In this document: positions 1 through 6,796 of the stretch, piece after piece
Layout: each line of letters starts with the position of its first letter
Position numbering within the stretch: position 1 is the first letter of the stretch
Assembly (NCBI GenBank): GCA_964540165.1
Contig: CAZILU010000145.1
Coordinates: forward strand, 1-7,520
From: Mariniphaga sp964540165
GTDB lineage: Bacteria; Bacteroidota; Bacteroidia; Bacteroidales; Prolixibacteraceae
Direction of reading: 5' to 3'
DNA: 7,520 bases
Program-made: the position numbers and the translations under genes
Notes under the pieces: generated by a model
The model's input: only the letters and a program-made list of their open reading frames with translations
Database searches by the model: none
What the model was told of the DNA's origin: nothing

Positions 1-28
1 TTTTGGCAGCATAGTCCGGTAATCCAAA

Positions 29-1429
29 TTAAAACCGGTAATTAATGCCGGTGTTCAATCCTGCCCGGTAGGGTTTAAAACTGACATCAGGATTCCGGCT
101 CAGTGAGTTGATGGAGTAGTTCATCCTTGGATCTACCGTTAATGAGAACCGCTTGCTGATGGGATAACTTAATCCGAAACCAAGTGAAATATTCATGTTA
201 AGGATGGAAATATCTTCGGTTTTGCCAATATATTGTGCCCCAAACTCATTCTCAATAAAAGCTTCATTTCCAACAATCAAACCAGCGTTAATCCCCCCTA
301 CCAACTCAAGGTTGATGCTGCTTTCCAAAAGCATAAAGCGCAAGTACATGGGGATTTCCACAAAGTCGAACACCTGAGTAAGCTCTCCCGGAGTGATTAG
401 CGCACTCGAAAGTGAGGTTCTCGAATCGGGATTGCCCGCAAACGCTGTCCCTGCCGGAACTGTTTCTACCTCAATGACACCAGCTGCACCATTGATGGTC
501 ATCCGGTTGCCTGAAATGCCCACCGGAGTATTAAAATAGAGCTCCTCTCCGGAGGCCGGGCCATAAATGGCATCTGACATTTTCCCGACCATTTGTGGAG
601 CGTTTCCGGTTTGCAACCCATTCCGCGCATAATAAACGCCACTCTCCAACCGGAGTCTTCGACGGGCTTTATACTGAACGGCAAATCCACTATTGAGAGA
701 TCCATGACCGCCAGATCCTCCGGCAATCATACTCCTGGAGTAATTGGCAGCATACGATGTGTGATAAGATGAATAACCCGGAGAGAGATTCACCCCAATT
801 TTCCATCGCGACTCATGACGCTCCGGAACGAAACGATGCACCTCATTATGCATCCTGAGTTCTGCATCAGAAATGTTATCTGACAAGTGCGAAGCGGTGG
901 CAGCCCCTTCCCTTCGAACATCAGCGATGAGACTGGCAACATCCTGTTTTAAAGATATTTTAATTGACTTCATCAAAGAATATGCTGGCAATTTGGCCCG
1001 ATCATTAGCGGGAGAAGTTTCTGACCCGGGCACCCGAACCAAATGAACCTGCTTCTCCATCGTTTTTTTCGACGCCTGGATTGCCCCGGGGTTCAACCGG
1101 GGTGAATCCACCATCGCCGAAAACAAATCCCTCTCCATAGAAACATCTGCTTCGTCACGTGCTTCAACCGAACCAAACGTTGAAATTCCGGAATTCTCTG
1201 TGGCTATTGAGGGGCTCTCTTCAGAATCATTCAGAAACCAGCCACCGATAAATGCCAAAACCAGCAGGGCAGCAACGGCCGGAATACGATACCACAAACG
1301 TCTCCTCTGCCTGCGATTACCTTTCAATACGGCCTGAACATTATCCCACACAAAGGCCGGTGGTTCTTCCGCATAATGCTCCAGCTTATCGTGGAAAAGC
1401 TTGTCTATATGTAAATCATCTCTCATCAT
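29..1429 (-). CDS. Dual membrane-spanning anti-sigma-like protein with C-terminal outer-membrane beta-barrel (Dma-like)
   Basis: Predicted partner of the sigma factor encoded just upstream. Of 466 residues, 1-47 are charged and probably cytoplasmic, with a PPAFVWDNVQAVL segment (24-36) typical of Bacteroidetes proteins that follow ECF sigma genes, then an Arg-rich stretch (39-48). Residues 48-66 form one hydrophobic helix (RIPAVAALLVLAFIGGWFL). Residues 67-205 are polar and low in predicted structure, fitting a periplasmic linker. Residues 206-466 show alternating beta-strand patterns (for example WKIGVNLSPGYSS, RLRLESGVYYARNG) and end in INYRF, with the terminal Phe usual for outer-membrane barrels. 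The helix is not followed by a signal-peptidase site, so it probably stays as an inner-membrane anchor. The start overlaps the sigma stop codon (ATGA, 1426-1429), implying translational coupling; a second ATG follows at 1424-1426. The architecture is seen; the anti-sigma role is inferred by analogy with Bacteroides Dma proteins. A plain porin-family protein with an uncleaved anchor is the alternative. Confidence 0.8.
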   Translation of the reverse strand: MMRDDLHIDKLFHDKLEHYAEEPPAFVWDNVQAVLKGNRRQRRRLWYRIPAVAALLVLAFIGGWFLNDSEESPSIATENSGISTFGSVEARDEADVSMERDLFSAMVDSPRLNPGAIQASKKTMEKQVHLVRVPGSETSPANDRAKLPAYSLMKSIKISLKQDVASLIADVRREGAATASHLSDNISDAELRMHNEVHRFVPERHESRWKIGVNLSPGYSSYHTSYAANYSRSMIAGGSGGHGSLNSGFAVQYKARRRLRLESGVYYARNGLQTGNAPQMVGKMSDAIYGPASGEELYFNTPVGISGNRMTINGAAGVIEVETVPAGTAFAGNPDSRTSLSSALITPGELTQVFDFVEIPMYLRFMLLESSINLELVGGINAGLIVGNEAFIENEFGAQYIGKTEDISILNMNISLGFGLSYPISKRFSLTVDPRMNYSINSLSRNPDVSFKPYRAGLNTGINYRF

Positions 1430-2010
1430 GCCGAATAATTTGTATTTGATCCTACTTCACGGTATAGAATTTGAATCCTCTGTTTTAAAATATTTCTGGC
1501 CCGTGCCAGGTTCGATTTTGATGTTCCAATGGTAATTCCCATCGCCTCACTGATCTCCTGATGATTCATCTCTTCTAAAACGAATAAATTAAAAACCATC
1601 CGGTAACGGGGCGGAAGTTCCCGAATCAATCCAAGCAACTCCTCTGCTCCCATCTTTGCCAACACATCTTCCGGTACCTGAAGCGATTCGTACTGACCAA
1701 GGTCCTCAACCGGATGCAACAAATGTTGCTTTCGAAATTTACTTAACGATACATTGACCATAATTCTTCGCATCCAGCCTTCAAAAGAGCCTTCACCTCG
1801 AAACGTTTGAATGTTGGAAAATACTTTTACAAATCCATCCTGCAGGTTATCTTCTGCCTCCGTTCGGTCTTTGGCATAACGAAGACAAACACCAAACATC
1901 TTCGGTGCAAACATCCGGTAAATCTTCTCCTGCGCACGAACATTTCCCGAGACACACTCTTTGATCAGATCTTGTAACTCTTCCAAACCTGGTGGCAATT
2001 GCTCTTTCAA
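1426..2010 (-). CDS. ECF-type RNA polymerase sigma factor (Das/ECF21-like)
   Basis: Alternative sigma factor of the extracytoplasmic-function group that would direct RNA polymerase to its own promoters when released by its membrane partner. It is 194 residues long, normal for the family. The sigma-2 region spans about 24-95, with APKMFGVCLRYAKDRTEAED and LQDGFVKVF for core binding and FEGWMRRIMVN leading into the -10-reading part. The sigma-4 region spans about 123-180, with LPPRYRMVFNLFVLEEM and a helix-turn-helix (HQEISEAMGITIGTSKSNLARAR, about 150-172) for the -35 element. The start is uncertain: there is no in-frame ATG or GTG before Met33, and an in-frame stop lies at 2044-2046. TTG at 2008-2010 is the first plausible start; TTG codons at 1996-1998 and 1984-1986 are alternatives. 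The stop overlaps the downstream anti-sigma-like gene by four bases. The Das/ECF21 assignment rests on context and general similarity, not on a search. Confidence 0.92.
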   Translation of the reverse strand: MKEQLPPGLEELQDLIKECVSGNVRAQEKIYRMFAPKMFGVCLRYAKDRTEAEDNLQDGFVKVFSNIQTFRGEGSFEGWMRRIMVNVSLSKFRKQHLLHPVEDLGQYESLQVPEDVLAKMGAEELLGLIRELPPRYRMVFNLFVLEEMNHQEISEAMGITIGTSKSNLARARNILKQRIQILYREVGSNTNYSA

Positions 2011-2121
2011 AAGTAAGGATAATTCCTGCTCTCCAATTGTTTTTTAATTTCTGTTTTTATTTTCATCAGCCCGAGACACACGATGCCCGTTCTTAATTAC
2101 GAATTAGATGAATAGAAGCTG

Positions 2122-2166
2122 AAAAAGGTTGCGTGCTAAAAATAAGTTGTAACGCAACCTTTTTTT
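2122..2166 (+). terminator. Orphan intrinsic terminator upstream of the serpins
   Basis: A 13-bp perfect inverted repeat (AAAAAGGTTGCGT at 2122-2134 and its complement at 2152-2164) encloses a 17-base loop and is followed on the plus strand by a run of seven T (2160-2166). On the minus strand the hairpin is followed by five T, so it could act both ways. No plus-strand gene lies upstream within the window, and the hairpin sits ahead of both divergent genes rather than after either. Confidence 0.7.
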
Positions 2167-2209
2167 GTCAGACATCATCTTTGTTATAATGTTCAGTGCC
2201 ATTTTTTAT

Positions 2210-2217
2210 TAAATTTG
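2210..2217 (+). promoter_or_regulatory. Candidate -7 element for the serpin operon
   Basis: TAAATTTG matches the Bacteroidetes -7 consensus TAnnTTTG exactly and lies just after the terminator. A TTTG at 2180-2183 is 26 bases upstream, longer than the usual 19-21, so the -33 element is poor. Initiation here would give a leader of about 120 bases before the ATG at 2345. Confidence 0.35.
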
Positions 2218-2344
2218 ACTATTCATTGATTATGAAAGAGAAAGAGAATGAAAAAACGAGTGTCAAAGCTTCGTTTAAGCGAATATAAGTCTTGAAAACC
2301 GGGCACTTCTGTTAAATCGATGTGATAAATTAAAAACCGTTAAA

Positions 2345-3577
2345 ATGAAGACAATCGCAATAGTTATTCTGATCTCATCCATTCTGCTTGACGGATGCAT
2401 TATCCCTGACAATAATCCGGTAGAAAACGAGCTTCAGGTTACAGAAAAAACGGCACAACTGATTCGGGCAGAAAATGACTTTGGATTCGAACTATACAAA
2501 CATGTTTTTGCTACAGAAAAAAAATATGAAAACATCATGGTCTCTCCCCTCAGTGTAGGTCTTGCACTGGCTATGACATATAACGGAGCCAACGGAGAGA
2601 CAAAAGAGGCCATGGAAAAAACCCTTAACGTGTTTGGTCTTACCCCGCAGGAGATCAATACCTCTTACCGGGATCTGGTCTCTGCGCTGAAATCGCTTGA
2701 TCCAAAAGTACTGTTGGAGATTGCCAATGCAATATTCTATCGCAATGACTTCCACGTTGAACAACCATTTATTGATCTGAATCAATCATTTTATAACGCA
2801 GAAGTAGCTCCACTCGATTTTAGCAATCAACAGGAAGCACTGAATATCATCAATGGATGGGTTGCAGATAAAACCCACGATAAGATTGAATCCATCATCA
2901 ACCAGATCAACCGCAATCACGTTATGTTTTTGCTGAATGCCATCTATTTTAAAGGCACCTGGCAAAAAGAGTTCAACGATGAAAACACAAAATCCTTGTC
3001 GTTCTATACCGATGATGACAGCAGCATACCTGTCGAAACCATGCAACGTATGGATACACTGCCTTATATGGCAAACGACCTGTTCAGTGCCATTGAACTC
3101 CCTTACGGTGCCGGAGACTTTTCCATGTATGTTTTTCTGCCCGAAGCCGGACACGCACTGGAAGAGATCGTAAACAAACTGGATAAAGAGATCTGGGAAC
3201 ACTGGATGAAAAGTTTTCAGGTGACTCAGGGTGTTGATATAAAACTTCCCCGATTTAAATATGAATACGAGATCATGCTGAATGATGTACTGACGACGAT
3301 GGGAATGGGAATCGCTTTTACCGGGGCCGCTGATTTCACCGGAATAAACAAGCTGGGTGATCTTTTAATTGATTACGTCAAACACAAATCGTTCATTGAG
3401 GTAAATGAAGAGGGAACCGAAGCTGCTGCTGTAACCATTGTCGCCATCGAACGCACTTCAGCAGGACCCGAAAAAGTCCCATTTTACGTCAACCGGCCAT
3501 TTATGTATGCCATAACAGAGAAACAAACAGGTGCCATCCTCTTCCTGGGAACCGTTAAAAACCCCTCGCTAAACTGA
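2345..3577 (+). CDS. Serpin-family protease inhibitor, lipoprotein (first of tandem pair)
   Basis: Suicide inhibitor of serine, possibly cysteine, proteases that acts at the cell envelope. Residues 1-17 are a lipoprotein signal peptide with lipobox LDGC and Cys18 as the lipidated residue. The serpin fold follows after a linker of about 18 residues, and the 410-residue length suits a full serpin. Family landmarks are NIMVSPLSVGLALAMTYNG (63-81), IANAIFY (126-132), LLNAIYFKGTW (196-206, with the conserved breach Trp206) and the signature FYVNRPFMYAI (380-390). The hinge EEGTEAAAVT (355-364) has the small residues at P12-P10 needed for loop insertion, so an inhibitory mode is predicted. Counting 17 residues from Glu355 gives P1-P1' as Thr371-Ser372; a 16-residue register would use Arg370 as P1, which would favour trypsin-like targets. 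The ATG lies in an A-rich context without a Shine-Dalgarno site, as is common in Bacteroidota. The second serpin starts 78 bases downstream, probably on the same transcript. Confidence 0.95.
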   Translation: MKTIAIVILISSILLDGCIIPDNNPVENELQVTEKTAQLIRAENDFGFELYKHVFATEKKYENIMVSPLSVGLALAMTYNGANGETKEAMEKTLNVFGLTPQEINTSYRDLVSALKSLDPKVLLEIANAIFYRNDFHVEQPFIDLNQSFYNAEVAPLDFSNQQEALNIINGWVADKTHDKIESIINQINRNHVMFLLNAIYFKGTWQKEFNDENTKSLSFYTDDDSSIPVETMQRMDTLPYMANDLFSAIELPYGAGDFSMYVFLPEAGHALEEIVNKLDKEIWEHWMKSFQVTQGVDIKLPRFKYEYEIMLNDVLTTMGMGIAFTGAADFTGINKLGDLLIDYVKHKSFIEVNEEGTEAAAVTIVAIERTSAGPEKVPFYVNRPFMYAITEKQTGAILFLGTVKNPSLN

Positions 3578-3655
3578 GATGTAACCGGCAAAAAACTACC
3601 GGAATAGAACGATCAAATTTGAGATAGGATGTATCATTTAAAACAAACAGAAAAG

Positions 3656-4903
3656 ATGAGACTAATTGGTTTAATGCTTGCAGCAGTTTTATTTACCTCC
3701 GTCAGCTCCTGTCAGAATGATGAAGTTGTTCCCGAAGGGGAAGAGACCATCAACCTGAATGAAAAATCGGCCCGACTGATTGAAGCGGACAATGCATTTG
3801 GACTGGAACTGTTTCAAAAGATCCGCAAGCTGAGCGATGAAGAGAACCTGATGATCTCACCCCTCAGCGTTTCGGTGGCTCTCTCCATGGCCTACCATGG
3901 TGCCTCGGGTGATACCAGGACAGAGATGGAAAAGGTACTCAAAATCCATGGATTAACAACCGAAGAGATCAACGCCTCATACAAATACCTGATCACAGCA
4001 CTCCAGGAGGTAGATAAAGAGGTAGTTTTCCGGATTGCCAATGCAATCTTTTATGCCAGGGAGTTCCAGATCAAACCCGGCTTTATCTCTATAAACCAGG
4101 ATGTATATCATGCAGAGGTTGAACAACTTGATTTTAGTTCCCCTGCAGCCGTTCAGGAGATCAACCAATGGGTAGCCGAAAAGACAAATCAAAAAATTCA
4201 AAAGATCATCGAACAGTTGGATCCGCTCGACCGGATGGTATTGCTAAACGCTATCTACTTTTATGCTTCCTGGACCAATGAGTTCGATAAAGATGGCACA
4301 CAGCTTCTTCCTTTTACCCAAAATGACGGAACCCTCCTGGAGGTTGCGATGATGCAAAAAGTGGAGATGGTGCCCTTCACCTCCAACACCCTCTTCAAGG
4401 CCATCAAAATTCCGTATGGAAAAGGGAAGTACCACATGGTCGTTCTACTCCCGCAAGAAGGAAAAAACTCCGGGGATGTGATCGATGCCCTGTCGGCTGA
4501 AAACTGGAAGGCCTGGTTCGGGCAGATGGAGTCGTCGAAAAAGGTGCAGATCACCATGCCCCGTTTTAAATATGCCTTTGAAAGCCATCTGAAAGAGGTC
4601 CTTCAAATCATGGGTATGTCCCAGGCATTTAATGCCGGTCAGGCCGATTTTTCCCTGATCACCGATGAAGATCTGTATATTAGTGAAGCGATCCACAAAT
4701 CCTATATTGATGTCAATGAGACCGGCACCGAAGCGGCTGCCGTAACCGGACTGGTTTTCACCACCACGAGCATCGATCCGGATCCCCCGATTCCATTCCG
4801 GGTTGACAAACCATTTGTTTATGCCATTACCGAAGAAGATACGGGAGCAATTCTGTTCATTGGGGAGGTTAATCACCCCACTTATGAAATTACTGATAAT
4901 TAA
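3656..4903 (+). CDS. Serpin-family protease inhibitor, lipoprotein (second of tandem pair)
   Basis: Paralogue of the preceding serpin: over a 96-residue block from MISPLSV to QLDFS, a hand alignment gives about 53% identity. I chose the ATG at 3656 because it gives a compact lipoprotein signal peptide (19 residues, lipobox VSSC, Cys19); an in-frame ATG at 3629 would add nine residues. Numbered from 3656 (415 residues), landmarks are NLMISPLSVSVALSMAYHG (64-82), IANAIFY (127-133), LLNAIYFYASW (196-206, breach Trp206) and the signature FRVDKPFVYAI (381-391). The hinge ETGTEAAAVT (355-364) is of inhibitory type. The reactive loop reads GLVFTTTS, giving P1-P1' Thr371-Ser372, the same register as the upstream copy but without its Glu-Arg, so elastase- or subtilisin-like targets are more likely (inference). 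After Cys the sequence is QNDE, resembling the Bacteroidetes surface-export signal. A strong hairpin terminator follows 29 bases after the stop. Confidence 0.95.
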   Translation: MRLIGLMLAAVLFTSVSSCQNDEVVPEGEETINLNEKSARLIEADNAFGLELFQKIRKLSDEENLMISPLSVSVALSMAYHGASGDTRTEMEKVLKIHGLTTEEINASYKYLITALQEVDKEVVFRIANAIFYAREFQIKPGFISINQDVYHAEVEQLDFSSPAAVQEINQWVAEKTNQKIQKIIEQLDPLDRMVLLNAIYFYASWTNEFDKDGTQLLPFTQNDGTLLEVAMMQKVEMVPFTSNTLFKAIKIPYGKGKYHMVVLLPQEGKNSGDVIDALSAENWKAWFGQMESSKKVQITMPRFKYAFESHLKEVLQIMGMSQAFNAGQADFSLITDEDLYISEAIHKSYIDVNETGTEAAAVTGLVFTTTSIDPDPPIPFRVDKPFVYAITEEDTGAILFIGEVNHPTYEITDN

Positions 4904-4932
4904 AGGCCTATGAACATTTCTTTATGGTTGAC

Positions 4933-4969
4933 AAGAAGGCCGTCCGGAACATTCCGGACGGCCTTCTTT
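4933..4969. terminator. Bidirectional hairpin terminator between convergent genes
   Basis: A perfect 17-bp GC-rich inverted repeat (AAGAAGGCCGTCCGGAA at 4933-4949 and its complement at 4952-4968) has a two-base spacer, which opens to a tetraloop in RNA. The 3' T run is short (TTCTTT on the plus strand). Lying 29 bases after the second serpin and 48 bases beyond the stop of the convergent porin gene, it probably ends transcription from both sides. Confidence 0.85.
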
Positions 4970-5016
4970 AAAATACCAAAAGCTCTTGTGCCTCCAAATT
5001 GACAGTGTTTATTTTT

Positions 5017-6699
5017 TTAAAAAATGCTATATGAAAGACCAATAGCAAAATTCATAGTCGTTTTTGACAAAGTCTCACTATATTCAGAAATATCCGGGTC
5101 ATTAAATTTAACGGTTTGATCTTCGTAAAACGTGTTTGAAAAACCGGCATCCAACGTCAGTGCATTCGTAATTTTCCAGGCAATTCCTGCTCCGGCGGTA
5201 ACCGAAGGATTGCTATAACTGAAGTCACTCTGGTAACTATCCGCAATTCCCATATCACCATACAAACCTCCAACACTGAATGCAAAATTCTTCAGCACAT
5301 TGAACTGCAGTCCAAGCCCCAGCTCCATGCCATTTTTATCAATCATACGCCGGCGTATTTTTGTTTGATCTTCATCCTTCCATACGGCCATGTCCCGGGT
5401 ATTCAATCCCCATTCAACATCCTTATTAAAATATAAGTTGTAAGAGAATTGCCCCTCAACAATACCGGCATTATATCCGACACCAACACCTAATATGGCA
5501 GGAATGTCGCTGCGCATGGATTCCCCATCGGGGAACAATCCCAAATCATCAACTTTCGTGCTGTTGGTCAGTTCAAGGGTAGTCTTCATCTCATACTTAA
5601 CAGCAATATTCAGATTTTCTACCGGAGAAATATTAATCCCGACCATCGGCGTAAAACCGGCTCCGGTCTGTTCAGCATCAACCTCTTTGTCAGCCAGCTT
5701 ATCCGAATTATTGGCCAAGTCTGCCGAAACTGCGCCTAATTGCGCAGAAGTGGCAGCGTAATTGGCACCTGCCCCGGCATAGGTTCCCTGAACCGTACTC
5801 AGATTCATAGCAGCAACCTCAGCCGGATTATAACCGATGGATATCAATCCCCCCTCAAGTTGAGCCTTTTGGGCTGAACTGATGTATCCCATGGTTTGCA
5901 ACTGGCTTAGGGTATATTGTCCGGCGCCCTGGGTAATATACTGTTGCAAATTATTCGCTGTTCCTGTTAACTGTGTTGCTGCAGCTCCGGCCTGAGAAGC
6001 ATAACCACCGACAATCCCGGAGGTTTCGGTCAACCATGCAGGAGCCTCAAAATACTGATCATTTATCTTCAGTTGAATATCTTTTATCGTTCCATAATAG
6101 CTGTTTTTCGAGGGTAAGTACCTGACACCGCCATAAACCGAAAAGATTTCGTTTACTTTATAAGAGGCACCCAGTTGAACTCCCCAGAAAACAGAACTGG
6201 CATCGAAAGAGAGATCGGCAGCATATCCGGTAACGTTTAAAGCCGGATTGATCTGGCTCAGTCCGCCAAGAGCAGGAACAACCTTTGAAATCGGAATTTC
6301 AAAGGAGGGTAATCCCTTGTCAAATACCGCTGAACCACCACCGGCATTAGGTCCAAATCCCAGCGATAATGCCAGCCGGTCCATTTTATAAACCGCAAAA
6401 GCCGTCGGAAAGACCGGAACCGTAACCTCACCTTCATATTTACCGTCATTCAATAAGGGAAACTTACTGTCAACCGGTTTGGTCTGTAATATGGTCTGAC
6501 TGTAAACAGCAAAATGCCAGCCATCTTCCATCATGGTCAGTCCGGCCGGATTAAAATATACGGCATCAATGCCGGTCGAAGCATTCCGCGACATCATGCG
6601 GATAAACTGCGCACTCTGATTGGTGTTCGTTAACAATCCACCGGCAAACATCACGGAGGCAAGCATCATAAGCAATGCAATCGATGATAATTTCTTCAT
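5017..6699 (-). CDS. OmpP1/FadL-family outer-membrane transport protein
   Basis: Outer-membrane beta-barrel of the family that takes up long-chain fatty acids or other hydrophobic compounds by lateral diffusion; the substrate here is unknown. The 560-residue protein has a signal peptide (1-19, cleavage probably after MFA19). An N-terminal hatch region carries the family hallmark DAVYFNPAGLT (45-55). Many amphipathic strands follow (for example FAVYKMDRLALSLGFGP), and the chain ends in NFAIGLSYSIF with a terminal Phe. Residues about 222-345 are an unusual Ala/Gln/Asn-rich, probably helical insertion without barrel pattern; strands resume at GAGFTPMVGINISP. The length exceeds the roughly 420-500 residues common in the family, mainly because of this insertion. 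The gene stands alone, with its own promoter at 6797-6826 and a shared terminator at 4933-4969. ATG at 6697-6699 is the natural start because it begins the signal peptide. Confidence 0.9.
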   Translation of the reverse strand: MKKLSSIALLMMLASVMFAGGLLTNTNQSAQFIRMMSRNASTGIDAVYFNPAGLTMMEDGWHFAVYSQTILQTKPVDSKFPLLNDGKYEGEVTVPVFPTAFAVYKMDRLALSLGFGPNAGGGSAVFDKGLPSFEIPISKVVPALGGLSQINPALNVTGYAADLSFDASSVFWGVQLGASYKVNEIFSVYGGVRYLPSKNSYYGTIKDIQLKINDQYFEAPAWLTETSGIVGGYASQAGAAATQLTGTANNLQQYITQGAGQYTLSQLQTMGYISSAQKAQLEGGLISIGYNPAEVAAMNLSTVQGTYAGAGANYAATSAQLGAVSADLANNSDKLADKEVDAEQTGAGFTPMVGINISPVENLNIAVKYEMKTTLELTNSTKVDDLGLFPDGESMRSDIPAILGVGVGYNAGIVEGQFSYNLYFNKDVEWGLNTRDMAVWKDEDQTKIRRRMIDKNGMELGLGLQFNVLKNFAFSVGGLYGDMGIADSYQSDFSYSNPSVTAGAGIAWKITNALTLDAGFSNTFYEDQTVKFNDPDISEYSETLSKTTMNFAIGLSYSIF

Positions 6700-6759
6700 T
6701 TGTCTAATTTTTAGAATTTAGTTTTTTTTATAAAACATTCTCTTTTTATGACCATTAGC

Positions 6760-6771
6760 CATAAATTTATG
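6760..6771. repeat. 12-bp perfect palindrome in the porin leader
   Basis: CATAAATTTATG is a perfect 12-bp palindrome inside the predicted 5' untranslated region of the porin gene, about 60 bases before its ATG. It could be an operator, but such short AT-rich palindromes also arise by chance. Confidence 0.35.
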
Positions 6772-6791
6772 CCGATTCCTTCTGCAATCGG
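6772..6791 (-). promoter_or_regulatory. Hairpin at the predicted 5' end of the porin mRNA
   Basis: A 6-bp inverted repeat (CCGATT at 6772-6777, AATCGG at 6786-6791) with an eight-base loop starts within a few bases of the transcription start expected from the promoter at 6797-6826. Stem-loops at the extreme 5' end can protect mRNA from decay, as known for ompA in Escherichia coli; that role here is inferred. Confidence 0.35.
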
Positions 6792-6796
6792 TTAGA

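Larger units (their letters stand above)
2011..2344. other. Divergent intergenic region between sigma factor and serpin genes
   Basis: This AT-rich stretch separates the sigma factor (leftward) from the first serpin (rightward) and must hold both promoters. Visible in it are an orphan hairpin terminator (2122-2166), a TAAATTTG element (2210-2217), and a small imperfect inverted repeat TAATT-acg-AATTA near 2095-2107. No clear CAAAnnTA element (the minus-strand form of the Bacteroidetes -7 box) was found for the sigma gene, which would fit transcription by an alternative sigma, possibly itself. I see no convincing gene; an 18-codon ATG reading frame at 2232-2288 has no support. Confidence 0.6.

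Noticed and set aside
499..726. Open frames antisense or out of frame within the barrel gene, and similar frames within both serpins, the porin and the dehydrogenase
   Set aside because: They overlap well-supported genes, encode no recognisable domain and have no start signals; they are shadows of the real coding frames.
2165..2190. TTGTCA and TATAAT resembling an Escherichia coli sigma-70 promoter
   Set aside because: The spacer is only 14 bases, the -35-like part overlaps the terminator tail, and Bacteroidota use a different consensus.
2232..2288. An 18-codon reading frame (MKEKENEKTSVKASFKRI) ahead of the first serpin, as a leader peptide
   Set aside because: It is short and Lys/Glu-rich, with no ribosome binding site and no link to a regulatory hairpin; it is likely chance.
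3582..3604. CCGG repeats after the first serpin as a terminator
   Set aside because: Only a 4-bp stem can form and there is no T run, so it is unlikely to separate the two serpins.
3614..3621. CAAATTTG between the serpins as an internal -7 element
   Set aside because: The first base of TAnnTTTG is wrong and there is no TTTG at the proper distance upstream; read-through from the first serpin is simpler.
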